Positions 8,456 through 17,980 of a DNA stretch of 64,000 bases are shown piece by piece (within the stretch, counting starts at the first letter, position 1; each line of letters opens with the position of its first letter). The stretch covers positions 62,001 through 126,000 of the forward strand of contig NZ_JAMXXN010000005.1 in NCBI RefSeq assembly GCF_024129435.1. The letters are read 5' to 3'. Position numbers and translations under genes: made by a program. The notes beneath the pieces were generated by a model. The model was not told where the DNA came from. It worked only from the letters and a program-made list of their open reading frames with translations, and did no database searches. The DNA comes from Acinetobacter lwoffii. Its GTDB lineage: Bacteria > Pseudomonadota > Gammaproteobacteria > Pseudomonadales > Moraxellaceae.

Positions 8456-8509
8456 ATTCGATACGAATGGATTCTTCCCCCTTTGGAAAAGGGGGATCGA
8501 GGGGGATTA
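8430..8509. repeat. Paired palindromic repeat D3 abutting the metH stop codon
   Basis: Left hairpin ATCCCCTC/GAGGGGGAT, spacer with ATTCG-ATA-CGAAT, right hairpin CCCCCTTT-GGA-AAAGGGGG (8477-8495), ending GAGGGGGATTA. The terminal TTA is the metH stop codon on the minus strand (8507-8509), so the repeat starts exactly at the end of metH. Confidence 0.7.
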
Positions 8510-11500
8510 CACCACAGAATCATCCAAATTCGGTGCTAACCAACGTTTCGCTTCATCTAACGTCCAACCTTTACGCTTCGCATAATCTTCCAACTGGTCG
8601 CCAGAGATTTTACCCACGTTAAAGTATTCAGTTTCAGGGTTTGCATAATAGAAACCGCTCACTGATGAAGGTGGCCACATCGCAAAGCTCGTCGTCAAGT
8701 ACGTACCAATCTTGTCGGTTGTACCTAACCAATCAAAGAGTGGTGCTTTTTCAGAATGCTCAGGACAAGCAGGGTAGCCCGGTGCAGGACGAATACCGAC
8801 ATACTTCTCTTTGATCAATTCTTCATTTGAAAGCTGCTCATCTGCTTGGTAGCCCCAGAACTCTTTACGAATACGCTCATGTAAGTGCTCCGCAAATGCT
8901 TCTGCAAAACGGTCACCCAAGGCTTGAACCATAATTGCGTTATAGTCATCGCCTTTGGCTTTGTATTCTTGAGATAACTCTTCCGCACCGAAGATTGACA
9001 CGGCAAAGCCACCCAAGTAATCCTGAGCTACATCTTTTGGCGCAATAAAGTCAGCCAGAGAGTAGTTTGCTTTGCCAGTGACTTTGTCAGACTGCTGACG
9101 TAAGTGTTCGAAGCTGTGCGTTATATTGCCTGATTCATCAGCAACGGCAACTGTATCTGCTGCTACACGGTTTGCAGGATAAATACTAAACGTCGCACGC
9201 GCATCGAAACGTTTATTCTCGATGATGTCTTTCAGCATTGCTTGCGCTTGTTCATACAAGTCACGCGCTGCTTCACCAACAACTTCATCTTCAAGGATTT
9301 TCGGGAATTTACCCGCCAAGCTCCATGAAATAAAGAACGGCGTCCAGTCAAAATATTCCACCAGAGTTTCAAGCGGATAATTTGTGAAAGTTTCTGAACC
9401 GATGAAGTTCGGCTTAACCGGTGCATTCTTGTCGAAGTCGATCTTGAAGCCGTTTTCAACCGATTCTTGATAAGACAATTTAGCCGCTTTCGGTTGCTTG
9501 TTCGCAAGACGGGTACGGATTTTTTCATAATCCGCTGCATAGTCAGCCAAAAGCTTAGGTTTCATCTCAGGAGAGAGCAACTGCGTGGCTACACCCACGG
9601 CACGCGAAGCATCTGCGGTATAAAGCACGCCATCATTATGATATTGCGGTGAGATTTTCACTGCGGTATGCGCTTTAGAAGTCGTTGCACCACCAATCAT
9701 CAGTGGAATGTTAAAGCCTTTACGTTGCATTTCTTTGGCAACAAAGACCATTTCATCCAATGACGGCGTGATCAGACCAGACAAACCGATGATATCGACT
9801 TTTTCATCAATCGCAGTTTGTAGAATTTTCTCACATGGCACCATCACGCCCAGATCCACGATGTCATAACCATTACAGCCTAATACTACGCCAACGATGT
9901 TTTTACCGATGTCGTGTACGTCGCCTTTCACCGTAGCCAGCAGGATTTTACCTTTTGCTTCGGCTTGGGTTTTCTCAGCTTCAATGAACGGGTTCAACCA
10001 CGCTACAGCCTGTTTCATCACGCGTGCAGATTTGACTACTTGTGGCAAGAACATTTTACCGGCACCGAACAGATCGCCGACTACGTTCATACCCGCCATC
10101 AATGGACCTTCAATCACATCCAGTGGGCGTGTAGAGTTTAAACGAGCTTCTTCAGTATCCTGGTCGATATAAGTCGTGATGCCTTTTACCAACGCATATT
10201 CAAGACGTTTTTCAACAGACTCATTACGCCACTCAAGATTTTCTTCGGCTTTTTGCGTACCACTTTGACCACGGTATTTTTCAGCAACCGCAAGTAGTTT
10301 TTCGGTTGCTTCCTGACCGCTTTCACCCTGGTTCTGGTTTAAAACAACATCTTCAACCGCTTCTTTCAATTCTTTATCGATGTCATCGTAAATCGCCATC
10401 TGACCGGCATTTACAATACCCATAGTCATGCCTTGCTGAATGGCATGGTACAGGAACACCGAGTGAATCGCTTCACGTACCGGTTCGTTACCACGGAACG
10501 AGAACGATACGTTCGACACACCACCAGAAATCATCGCATTTGGCAGGTTCTGTTTAATCCAGCCAGTCGCTTCAATAAAGTCCACACCATAGTTGTTGTG
10601 TTCTTCAATACCGGTTGCAATCGCAAAGACGTTCGGGTCAAAGATAATATCTTCGGACGGGAAGCCTACTTCATTCACCAGAACATCATATGAACGCTTA
10701 CAGATTTCTTTTTTACGCGCAGCTGTATCGGCCTGACCATCTTCATCAAATGCCATCACGATGACCGCGGCACCATATTGACGGCAGAGGCGGGCACGTT
10801 CGACAAACTCGTCATGACCTTCTTTCAGGGAAATCGAGTTCACCACGGCTTTACCTTGCACACATTTCAGGCCCGCTTCGATAATCTCCCATTTAGAAGA
10901 ATCCAGCATGATTGGTACGCGTGAAATATCTGGCTCAGAAGCAATCAGATTCAGGAAATGCACCATCGCACCTTGCGAATCGAGCATGCCTTCATCCATG
11001 TTGATGTCAATGATTTGTGCACCGGCTTCAACCTGTTGACGGGCAACATCAAGCGCTTCGGCGAAGTTTTCTTCACGAATCAGACGCAGGAATTTTTTCG
11101 AACCGGTGACGTTGGTACGTTCACCCACGTTCACAAACAGTGAATCTTTGGTGATGTTAAATGGCTCTAAACCGCTTAAACGGCAAGCCGGTTCAATTTC
11201 AGGAATTTGACGAGGGGTAATGCCTGCAACAGCATTTGCAATCGCGCGGATATGATCCGGCGTAGTACCACAGCAACCACCGGTAATATTAATTAAACCG
11301 CTTTCTGCAAATTCTTTAATAAATGCCGCAGTTTCTTCAGGTGTTTCATCATAACCACCAAAGGCATTTGGCAAGCCAGCGTTTGGATGTGCTGAAACAA
11401 AGGTATCGGCAACGTCAGAAACGGTTTTCACGTGTGGGCGCATCGCATCTGCACCAAGCGCACAGTTAAAGCCGATAGATAACGGCTCTGCATGGCGCAT

Positions 11501-12193
11501 CGAGTTCCAGAAGGCTTCAGCGGTTTGACCAGTCAATGTACGACCTGATGCATCCGTGATCGTACCTGAAATCATGATTGGCAGTTCATAGCCCAATTCT
11601 TTAAAGACTTCTTTCACCGCAAAGATGGCAGCTTTGGCATTTAAAGTATCGAACACGGTTTCGATCAGGATGATGTCTGCACCACCTTCGATCAAAGCTT
11701 TGGTTGATTCAATATAATCAACTTTTAAAGCATCAAAGGTGATGTTACGGAACGCCGGGTCATTCACGTTTGGAGAAATAGAAGTGGTACGCGATGTCGG
11801 ACCAATCACACCTGCCACAAAGCGTGGTTTTTCAGGCGTTGAATATTTGGCACAGGCTTCTTTGGCCAGACGCGCTGCTTCACGGTTAATTTCAGGAACG
11901 AGATCTTCCATGTGGTAATCCGACATTGAAACGCGGGTACCGTTAAAGGTGTTGGTTTCAATAATGTCGGCACCAGCTTCCAAGTAAGCTTCATGAATGC
12001 CTTGAATGATTTGTGGCTGAGTCAGTACCAGCAAATCATTATTACCTTTGAGATCATAGGCCCAGTCAGCAAAACGCTCACCACGATAATCGGCTTCTTC
12101 CAGTTTATGGCGCTGGATCATGGTACCCATCGCACCATCGATAATTAAAATTCTTTTGGCAAGAAGTTCTTTTAAAGTGGTAAGTGTAGACAT
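8507..12193 (-). CDS. metH: Cobalamin-dependent methionine synthase
   Basis: Transfers a methyl group from 5-methyltetrahydrofolate via cobalamin to homocysteine. The 1228 aa hold all four modules: homocysteine/zinc barrel (about 1-330, zinc Cys in GFNCALG and GGCCGTTP), pterin barrel (about 355-610), cap plus B12-binding Rossmann domain with [10 protein letters not shown], whose His is the lower axial cobalt ligand, and the S-adenosylmethionine activation domain (about 920-1228, [12 protein letters not shown]). Length matches E. coli MetH. The start ATG at 12191-12193 lacks a strong separate ribosome-binding site; a weak GAG lies in the 3' arm of the leader hairpin. Confidence 0.97.
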   Translation of the reverse strand: MSTLTTLKELLAKRILIIDGAMGTMIQRHKLEEADYRGERFADWAYDLKGNNDLLVLTQPQIIQGIHEAYLEAGADIIETNTFNGTRVSMSDYHMEDLVPEINREAARLAKEACAKYSTPEKPRFVAGVIGPTSRTTSISPNVNDPAFRNITFDALKVDYIESTKALIEGGADIILIETVFDTLNAKAAIFAVKEVFKELGYELPIMISGTITDASGRTLTGQTAEAFWNSMRHAEPLSIGFNCALGADAMRPHVKTVSDVADTFVSAHPNAGLPNAFGGYDETPEETAAFIKEFAESGLINITGGCCGTTPDHIRAIANAVAGITPRQIPEIEPACRLSGLEPFNITKDSLFVNVGERTNVTGSKKFLRLIREENFAEALDVARQQVEAGAQIIDINMDEGMLDSQGAMVHFLNLIASEPDISRVPIMLDSSKWEIIEAGLKCVQGKAVVNSISLKEGHDEFVERARLCRQYGAAVIVMAFDEDGQADTAARKKEICKRSYDVLVNEVGFPSEDIIFDPNVFAIATGIEEHNNYGVDFIEATGWIKQNLPNAMISGGVSNVSFSFRGNEPVREAIHSVFLYHAIQQGMTMGIVNAGQMAIYDDIDKELKEAVEDVVLNQNQGESGQEATEKLLAVAEKYRGQSGTQKAEENLEWRNESVEKRLEYALVKGITTYIDQDTEEARLNSTRPLDVIEGPLMAGMNVVGDLFGAGKMFLPQVVKSARVMKQAVAWLNPFIEAEKTQAEAKGKILLATVKGDVHDIGKNIVGVVLGCNGYDIVDLGVMVPCEKILQTAIDEKVDIIGLSGLITPSLDEMVFVAKEMQRKGFNIPLMIGGATTSKAHTAVKISPQYHNDGVLYTADASRAVGVATQLLSPEMKPKLLADYAADYEKIRTRLANKQPKAAKLSYQESVENGFKIDFDKNAPVKPNFIGSETFTNYPLETLVEYFDWTPFFISWSLAGKFPKILEDEVVGEAARDLYEQAQAMLKDIIENKRFDARATFSIYPANRVAADTVAVADESGNITHSFEHLRQQSDKVTGKANYSLADFIAPKDVAQDYLGGFAVSIFGAEELSQEYKAKGDDYNAIMVQALGDRFAEAFAEHLHERIRKEFWGYQADEQLSNEELIKEKYVGIRPAPGYPACPEHSEKAPLFDWLGTTDKIGTYLTTSFAMWPPSSVSGFYYANPETEYFNVGKISGDQLEDYAKRKGWTLDEAKRWLAPNLDDSVV

Positions 12194-12202
12194 TCAAACT
12201 TT

Positions 12203-12265
12203 CTCAGCAGAAATCAAAAAAAACGACGCTAATCTTAGCAGATTAGTTGGCTGATTTCTGCTGAG
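12203..12265 (-). promoter_or_regulatory. Nested hairpin leader directly upstream of metH
   Basis: A perfect 14-bp inverted repeat, CTCAGCAGAAATCA (12203-12216) against TGATTTCTGCTGAG (12252-12265), encloses a second perfect 7-bp hairpin with loop GCTA (minus strand: CTAATCT / AGATTAG). On the minus-strand RNA the inner hairpin is followed by CGTCG and eight U, and then by the 3' arm of the outer stem, which ends 9 nt before the metH AUG and contains its only plausible GAG ribosome-binding site. Attenuation or site sequestration is plausible; no known riboswitch signature was recognised. Confidence 0.55.
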
Positions 12266-12662
12266 ATTGCTCAGAATGATGGATAAGCATGATATGAAAA
12301 TTTGATAAGTCATCTAGAAAAACAACAAGTTTTAACATCCGGATCAGAAAATATTGCAATCTCGAATCTGATTCGATGCCTTTCAGAAAGAAAACATAAT
12401 CAAAAAATTAAGCTGATGCTTTCATTCATGAAATTGTCATATTGATGGCTTATGCTGTGCAAATGAAACTTTTGCTCAGCTTGATGACAGGCAGGGCGTA
12501 AATCGTTTTGGTAGCAAAATATGTTGAGTTTTTAAGCTTGAAGAAGCTAGAATCTTATCTTAAGTAAATGATTTATAAAATCAAAATCTAGTGTTTTAGA
12601 CGGAATTAAACAGGACGAATAGCAGCAAGAAAATCCAAATAATTGCTTCATATGACAGCAGT
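12266..12662. other. Divergent intergenic region between metH and pit
   Basis: About 400 bp of AT-rich DNA that should hold the metH promoter (minus) and upstream elements of pit (plus). A half-site resembling a Pho box (AAATTGTCATATTGATGG) lies near 12431-12448. No convincing ORF and no B12-box sequence was seen. Confidence 0.4.
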
Positions 12663-12680
12663 TTGTCATATAATTGTCAC
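12663..12680 (+). promoter_or_regulatory. Pho box upstream of the phosphate transporter
   Basis: TTGTCATATAATTGTCAC matches the PhoB consensus (two TGTCA direct repeats 11 bp apart, start to start) at nearly every position. It ends 49 bp before the ATG at 12730 and only 16 bp before the ATG at 12697. Since PhoB boxes replace the -35 element, transcription should begin near or after 12697, favouring the downstream ATG. Confidence 0.7.
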
Positions 12681-12729
12681 AATTTAACTGAACAATATGG
12701 GGATTCTTGAATCCTCTATTCCTGCTTGC

Positions 12730-14349
12730 ATGAATCCTAATCAAACTCCCGTAGATTCAGCACACGGGTCGGCTTCCCAAAAGTCGACCAATGTTCATGT
12801 GCCAACACCGAAATTTTTTATGCCGGTGTTCCTGACTCTTATTATCACTACGCTGATTTATATCGGCTTCCAGTTGTCTGCAGATTTAGCGCATGTACCG
12901 GCCTTAGGCTTGTATTCAGTTATTTTGTTAGCGACGGCACTTTTTATTGCGTTGAGCTTTGAGTTCGTCAATGGCTTCCACGATACCGCCAATGCAGTTG
13001 CCACGGTCATTTATACCAACGCACTTTCAGCTCCTGTCGCAGTGATGTGGGCCGGCTTCTGTAACTTCCTTGGGGTTATGGTGGCCAGTGGTGCGGTCGC
13101 TTACGGCATTATTGCGTTATTGCCGGTCGAGCTGATCATGAATGTCGGCTCCGGAGCAGGCTTTGCCATGGTCTTTGCCATGCTGATCGCGGCTATTCTC
13201 TGGAATCTGGGAACCTGGTTCCTCGGTATTCCAGCATCCAGTTCACATACCCTGATCGGTTCGATTCTGGGTGTGGGCATCATGAACTATATTCTGAATG
13301 CCGGTACTGGCGCTTCAGGTATAGACATGGAGCAGGTGATGAAAGTCGGTAAGGCGCTGTTATTCTCGCCTTTAATCGGTTTTGCATTTGCTGCGATTGT
13401 GTTCCTGCTGGTGAAAAAAATCTTCAAGCGTCAACTGGAACTGTTTCAGCCACCTGAAGGTAACAAACCACCACCACCATTGATTCGTGCCATGCTGATC
13501 TTTACCTGTACTGGGGTGAGCTTTGCCCATGGTTCAAATGACGGTCAAAAAGGTATGGGTCTGATCATGTTAATCCTGATCGGCTGTGTGCCGTTGGCGT
13601 ACTCGCTGAACAAAAATCTGGATGTACAACATATTCAGTCTTTTGGTCAGTTATCTGCACAAACAGCGGATGTGATCTATCCAAATCATCAGGATATTCC
13701 GGATGAACAAGCTCGTGATGTGATCACCAAGTACATTCAGACCAAGGAAATTACCCCTGAAGTCGTGCCTGCATTGGCAAGCTTGACGGATCATCTGGGT
13801 GAGAAAGTCGGTAGCTATACCAGCATTAAGGATGTTCCTGAAGCTCAAGTATCTGAATTCCGTAATGACATGTATCTGAGCACTACAGCATTTAAGCGTC
13901 TGGATAAAGCAGAAGCTTTACCGGCAATGAGTGCTGCGCAGGAAAAAACAGTGGATGAATACCGTGACAATCTGGATTCATTCCTGCAATACATCCCGAC
14001 CTGGGTAAAAGTGGCGACAGCCTTGGCACTTGGTCTGGGTACGATGGTCGGCTGGAAGCGTATTGTCGTGACGGTTGGTGAGCGTATTGGTAAACAGCAT
14101 ATGACTTATGGTCAGGGTATGTCTGCCGAACTTGTGGCAATGTCAACTATTGCAGCGGCAGATGGCTTTGGTATGCCGGTATCAACCACCCATGTATTGA
14201 ACTCTGCAGTAGCAGGTACCATGGTGGCGAACAAGTCAGGTCTGAACTTCCAGATGGTGAAAACTATTCTGTCTGCCTGGATCTTTACTTTACCAGCAAC
14301 GATCTGTCTGTCAGGTAGTTTGTACTGGGTACTGTTAAAAGTGTTCTAA
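12730..14349 (+). CDS. Inorganic phosphate transporter, PiT (Pho4) family
   Basis: Inner-membrane symporter taking up phosphate (as metal-phosphate) with protons. It has about ten hydrophobic segments with the two Pho4 signatures: FEFVNGFHDTANAVAT in the N-terminal half and FAHGSNDGQKGMG in the centre. A hydrophilic insert of about 130 residues precedes the last helices (STTHVLNSAVAGTMVA). The ATG at 12730 gives 539 aa (MNPNQTPVDS). An in-frame ATG at 12697 gives 550 aa but would fall at the predicted transcription start. Neither has a strong ribosome-binding site. The Pho box suggests induction by phosphate starvation, unlike constitutive E. coli PitA. Confidence 0.9.
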   Translation: MNPNQTPVDSAHGSASQKSTNVHVPTPKFFMPVFLTLIITTLIYIGFQLSADLAHVPALGLYSVILLATALFIALSFEFVNGFHDTANAVATVIYTNALSAPVAVMWAGFCNFLGVMVASGAVAYGIIALLPVELIMNVGSGAGFAMVFAMLIAAILWNLGTWFLGIPASSSHTLIGSILGVGIMNYILNAGTGASGIDMEQVMKVGKALLFSPLIGFAFAAIVFLLVKKIFKRQLELFQPPEGNKPPPPLIRAMLIFTCTGVSFAHGSNDGQKGMGLIMLILIGCVPLAYSLNKNLDVQHIQSFGQLSAQTADVIYPNHQDIPDEQARDVITKYIQTKEITPEVVPALASLTDHLGEKVGSYTSIKDVPEAQVSEFRNDMYLSTTAFKRLDKAEALPAMSAAQEKTVDEYRDNLDSFLQYIPTWVKVATALALGLGTMVGWKRIVVTVGERIGKQHMTYGQGMSAELVAMSTIAAADGFGMPVSTTHVLNSAVAGTMVANKSGLNFQMVKTILSAWIFTLPATICLSGSLYWVLLKVF

Positions 14350-14362
14350 GTTATTTAGACAT

Positions 14363-14393
14363 AAAAAAAGCTGCTCTAGAGCAGCTTTTTTTT
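14363..14393. terminator. Terminator after pit
   Basis: AAAGCTGCTC-TA-GAGCAGCTTT with eight T following and an A-run before it; a strong symmetric hairpin. Confidence 0.85.
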
Positions 14394-14407
14394 ATGGGTG
14401 ATTTTTA

Positions 14408-14640
14408 CTTCTCCCTAACCCTCACTTGCGCTTCGTTTTAAAAGTGGTGCTTTAAAACTTGCTCAGGAGAGGGGGATTTTACGTTATATATTCAAATATG
14501 GGGATTGACGCTAAATCTTGCTCTTTTACCTGATAGAAAAGTAGCTTGTAGGCAGATATCTAACAGTTACTAAAATTTATGATGAGTGCTCCCTCTCCCT
14601 TTGGGAGATGAGAAGCACTGCTTCGCAAGGGTGAGGGGAT
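14408..14640. repeat. Degenerate paired palindromic repeat D4 in a 300-bp gap
   Basis: Begins TTCTCCCTAACCCTC and ends AAGGGTGAGGGGATA like D0. It shares the string CTCCCTCTCCC-(3 nt)-GGGAG with D0, plus similar flanking AT-rich bases. Internal parts are expanded (TTAAAAGTGGTGCTTTAAAA and a second AGTGCT/AGCACT dyad). No gene was seen between 14394 and 14696. Confidence 0.55.
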
Positions 14641-14696
14641 AAACATTAAATAAAAGTTTATCTAACGTAGAAGAAGTCTCGAAAGAAGGAACTAAA

Positions 14697-16238
14697 TTAC
14701 TTCTTTAACTTACTCAACAATCCCTTTGGTAACTTCTCCGTCGCAAAACCATACAGCGCAGCAAAAGGCAGTGCGGTACGCGCCAGATAAGCAACCCGCC
14801 ACAAACCACCATGATTTGCGCCATGCATCATCAATTCAAGCGGATGGTTCAGCTTCACTTCAGGATTGGCCACCGATTCTGGATTGCGAAGGTCATGAAT
14901 CCACAGTGCAGCCATAATTGCATTGGTGGTTTCAGGTGCAAAGGCTTCAACATCAAACAGGCTGGCACCGTTAAATGCGGCTTTTAATAGCGGATTCTTG
15001 GTCACAGAATAGGTCGTAGTAGAAGGGGCAATATTGATGCTGACCCGCTGACCTTGAGCACGAGCTAAGGTAGCACGCCATTGCTGAATGCGTTTTGCCA
15101 GCGCATAGTTCGGGCCTTGTTCAACCACCAGACAGTCACAAATGCCATATGCTTGATCGCCAGACTGAATCAGTTCATGCGCATTTTTCTGGAAAAAGTG
15201 TTTCCGACTTAAAGTGGAAACACCTTTGGAGATGATAGCCTGTGCCTTTGAGCGTTCAGTATATTTTACTTTAGAGGCTTCAATCACCTCACTTGGAACC
15301 GCATACACATCAGTCGGCGTACACATGTACATCAGGCTGGTATTGGCTTTTTGCTGGCTGACATGCTGCATGATGGCATCCATCGCCATGGAAACACGGA
15401 CATGCTTTTCACCATCAAGATAAGCAATTGCTGCCAGATCCAAATCCTGTTTGAACTGTAATAACCATTTGGCGATTTCAGGAATCTGGGTGAGCAAGTT
15501 TGCGCCCAATTTTTCTTTTAAAATATCAAGTGAAGTATCGATAGGCAGGTCTTCATTACAAGGTGCATATAGCGTGGCATTGCCTTGGTTGATGGTATCA
15601 ACAATCTTGCCCCATACACGGGTATTCGGCAGATCAATCGCTACAATATTGGCTTTCCATTTCGCCAGCCAGGTCAGAGGACCGGCTTCAGATGCTGCAC
15701 CAAACAGCACCGTGGTCCGATCGGAAAGATCAAACCATTCAGGATGCACCACACATTCACGCAGGGCATTGGCATGGCTGGTTTCCACAATGCCTTGGCT
15801 TTCCCAGCGCTCAATCTGCTCCAATAAGGCATCACCTTGCAGCTTTTGACCGTGGTAAGGCACATACCATTCTGGTGCCGATTTGCTATTACCTGTCAGC
15901 TTGAAGGTATGTAGTTGTTCAGCGGGCAGAGTTAAGGCATCTTGCAATACATACTTTTGACCATCACGGTAAAATTCAAAAGTCTGATGGGCCTTTGCCA
16001 ATCCATTTTCGGCAATTTTCAAGCTGGCTTCAGGAGAACTCAGTCCCTGTTCGACCAGTTGCTTAAAATGTACTGTGTAGTGTTTGCGCCAGTTTTTTTC
16101 TGATTGTGCCTGTTGAGAACTGCGTGGATTTACATTGGCTAAGGCGGCTGCGATGATCGCGCGTCCTGCTTTGGAGCTACTCGGTTTTTGTTGCTGAGAC
16201 TGAAGAGGAAATTGAAGACCGTCTGGTGTAGTGGACAT
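14697..16238 (-). CDS. Conserved hypothetical protein, 513 aa, with Rossmann-like segment
   Basis: I do not recognise this family. After a low-complexity Gln/Ser-rich N-terminus (about 1-40) the protein is soluble-looking. At about residues 165-200 the string TVLFGAASEAGPLTWLAKW followed by NIVAIDLPNTRVW resembles a nucleotide-binding beta-alpha-beta unit with a degenerate glycine motif. A later segment (SINIAPSTTTYSVTKNPLL) contains a Thr/Ser/Tyr cluster. The C-terminal 60 residues are more hydrophobic and end in basic KGLLSKLKK, suggesting possible membrane contact. The gene is monocistronic; no function can be assigned. Confidence 0.8.
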   Translation of the reverse strand: MSTTPDGLQFPLQSQQQKPSSSKAGRAIIAAALANVNPRSSQQAQSEKNWRKHYTVHFKQLVEQGLSSPEASLKIAENGLAKAHQTFEFYRDGQKYVLQDALTLPAEQLHTFKLTGNSKSAPEWYVPYHGQKLQGDALLEQIERWESQGIVETSHANALRECVVHPEWFDLSDRTTVLFGAASEAGPLTWLAKWKANIVAIDLPNTRVWGKIVDTINQGNATLYAPCNEDLPIDTSLDILKEKLGANLLTQIPEIAKWLLQFKQDLDLAAIAYLDGEKHVRVSMAMDAIMQHVSQQKANTSLMYMCTPTDVYAVPSEVIEASKVKYTERSKAQAIISKGVSTLSRKHFFQKNAHELIQSGDQAYGICDCLVVEQGPNYALAKRIQQWRATLARAQGQRVSINIAPSTTTYSVTKNPLLKAAFNGASLFDVEAFAPETTNAIMAALWIHDLRNPESVANPEVKLNHPLELMMHGANHGGLWRVAYLARTALPFAALYGFATEKLPKGLLSKLKK

Positions 16239-16364
16239 GCAAAATATCTCGATAATGACAGTAATTAATATACAGATGTATACATTATCGCTGTAAAATT
16301 CAGTCCAAGATTGGCATTAAGTGACATCATGACTTTCTAATATATTACGAGATGTTTCAAACGA

Positions 16365-16388
16365 ATAAGAGAGCAGCAGCTCTCTTAT
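16365..16388. repeat. Perfect 10-bp hairpin between two minus-strand genes
   Basis: ATAAGAGAGC-AGCA-GCTCTCTTAT. It lies downstream of the rhomboid gene on the minus strand, where a terminator is expected, but has no T-run on either side. Confidence 0.5.
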
Positions 16389-16457
16389 CCATTTTCAGCA
16401 GAAATATGAGGACTAATTCGTATATAGCCTCATTCCTTCAGTATTTAAAAAACCTGA

Positions 16458-17075
16458 TTAAAACGGAACCTGCATCAGTTTATTCAGGAAATGCGGAATC
16501 AGGCGTGGCTCCAGAATAATCGTCATGATCACACCATAGGCTGCTCCCCATAAGTGCGCACTGTGATTAATATTGCTATTGCCTTTTTTGCCTGACCAGA
16601 TGCTATAGGCTATATACAGCACAGCAAAAATAATTGCAGGAACCGGAATAAAGAACACAAAGATCAACTTCCAAGGTTCAAAAAGAATATAGGCAAACAG
16701 TACAGCCGAAACTGCACCGGAAGCGCCGAGACTAGCCCAGCGCGCATCATTTTTATGCTTCAGGTAACTTGGCAGAATCGCTGCGATCAGACCACCGAGG
16801 TAAAACAGGATAAAACCCAGGTCGTACAGATATTGACGGTAAAAGCTTTCAATCACGCTGCCAAAAAAGAACAGGGTAATCATGTTGAACAGCAGATGTG
16901 CACCATCCGCATGGATAAAACCATGCGTAATAAAGCGGTCATATTGTCCACGTTGCAGTGCCGGTGGCCAGAAAATCAGGCGATTCATCACCGTCTCTTT
17001 GGAGAAAGCAATAAATGACACAATACAGGTGATCAGAATAATGGTCACGGTATGATTAAAAGGTAAATCAAGCAT
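16458..17075 (-). CDS. Rhomboid family intramembrane serine protease
   Basis: Cleaves transmembrane substrates within the membrane. The 205-aa protein has about six hydrophobic helices. The catalytic serine lies in LGASGAVSAV (GxSG at about 118) and the catalytic His in NHSAHLWGAAYG (about 170). The L1-loop signature is present as HADGAHLLFNM. The substrate is unknown. It is divergent from nfuA; a second, longer rhomboid is encoded at 27110-27928. Confidence 0.9.
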   Translation of the reverse strand: MLDLPFNHTVTIILITCIVSFIAFSKETVMNRLIFWPPALQRGQYDRFITHGFIHADGAHLLFNMITLFFFGSVIESFYRQYLYDLGFILFYLGGLIAAILPSYLKHKNDARWASLGASGAVSAVLFAYILFEPWKLIFVFFIPVPAIIFAVLYIAYSIWSGKKGNSNINHSAHLWGAAYGVIMTIILEPRLIPHFLNKLMQVPF

Positions 17076-17233
17076 ATAAATGATTCTAATGGTGCCTATT
17101 TGCCAATTATCATGCCATTAAAATTGAGCTAAAGTTGTACTTTTATAATAAATCCGACAATTTTAGTTGATTTTTAAAAATTACCCCGCATCTTCAGTTA
17201 AAATGGCCGCTTGAGCTTGAGGAAATTATTGTT

Positions 17234-17872
17234 ATGTCGACTGAGAACAGCAGCACTCCAGTTGTTGGTGAAATTCCCAACTTATTGATTACACCAACAG
17301 CACAAGAGTATTTAAAGGATCTACTGGATAAACAGAACACCCCGGGTATTGGTGTGCGTGTTTTTGTAGAGCATCCGGGTACTCCTCGCGCTGAATGTTG
17401 CATGGCCTATAGTGCACCTGATGAAGTTGTACCGACAGATTATAAGCAGGAATATCCTGATTTCCCTGCTTTTATCGACTCGCCATCTATTCCGTATTTA
17501 CTTGATGCCGTGATTGATTACAACAAAGACCGTTTTGGTGGTCAGTTGACTTTCCGTGCACCGAACTCCAAAGTGCCACGCGTGGGTCCAGATGCATCGG
17601 TAGAAGAGCGCATTACCTATGTCTTGCAGTCTGAAATTAACCCGGGTCTGGCAGGCCATGGCGGTAACTGTGCACTAGTCGAAGTCAAAGAAGACCCTGA
17701 AAAAGGTTTAACCGCTGTCCTTAAATTTGGTGGTGGTTGCCAGGGCTGTTCAGCGATTGATATTACTTTGAAGCAAGGTGTTGAAACCACATTAAAACAA
17801 CATGTACCAGAGTTAATGCATGTCGTTGATGAAACGGATCATAGTCAGTCTGAAGGTGCGTATATGAAATAA
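17234..17872 (+). CDS. nfuA: Fe-S cluster biogenesis protein NfuA
   Basis: Scaffold/carrier delivering 4Fe-4S clusters to apoproteins, important under oxidative stress or iron limitation. The 212 aa comprise an N-terminal degenerate A-type domain (about 20-115) and a C-terminal Nfu domain (about 125-200) with the cluster-binding CxxC in GGGCQGCSAID. GAGGAAATT upstream gives a good ribosome-binding site. It sits just before a Fur-controlled iron receptor but is separated from it by a terminator. Confidence 0.95.
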   Translation: MSTENSSTPVVGEIPNLLITPTAQEYLKDLLDKQNTPGIGVRVFVEHPGTPRAECCMAYSAPDEVVPTDYKQEYPDFPAFIDSPSIPYLLDAVIDYNKDRFGGQLTFRAPNSKVPRVGPDASVEERITYVLQSEINPGLAGHGGNCALVEVKEDPEKGLTAVLKFGGGCQGCSAIDITLKQGVETTLKQHVPELMHVVDETDHSQSEGAYMK

Positions 17873-17906
17873 GCTGTTCTATATAACAGTTTATTTATCG
17901 CATTTT

Positions 17907-17935
17907 AAAAAACCTCGAAATTTCGAGGTTTTTTT
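17907..17935. terminator. Terminator after nfuA
   Basis: AACCTCGAAATTTCGAGGTT, a continuous palindrome, with A-run before and T-run after. Confidence 0.85.
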
Positions 17936-17965
17936 ATTTCTGGGTTAAAAACAAGTGAATGTTAA

Positions 17966-17980
17966 TGATAATAATTATCA
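17966..17980. promoter_or_regulatory. Fur box upstream of TonB-dependent receptor
   Basis: TGATAATAATTATCA is a perfect 7-1-7 palindrome matching the Fur consensus, 86 bp before the receptor start. An outer TGAATG/CATTCA dyad (17956-17961, 17991-17996) surrounds it. Iron repression of the downstream gene is strongly implied. Confidence 0.8.

Noticed and set aside
6928..8509. Insertion sequence or CRISPR array
   Set aside because: The repeats are few, palindromic and unevenly spaced, with no transposase, cas gene or regular spacers, so neither an IS nor a CRISPR array fits.
8440..8622. 60-aa plus-strand ORF across the metH 3' end
   Set aside because: It is made of repeat D3 plus the reverse of metH codons; not a gene.
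12194..12662. Cobalamin riboswitch expected before metH
   Set aside because: I looked on the metH strand for the conserved B12-box and found none. The observed hairpins do not resemble the cobalamin or SAM aptamer cores I know.
12547..12744. 65-aa minus-strand ORF overlapping the pit promoter
   Set aside because: It covers the Pho box and the start of pit, has no ribosome-binding site, and its composition is that of AT-rich spacer.
15451..15849. 132-aa plus-strand ORF inside the 513-aa hypothetical gene
   Set aside because: The minus-strand frame is much longer and coherent; the antisense ORF has no start signal and shadow-like composition.
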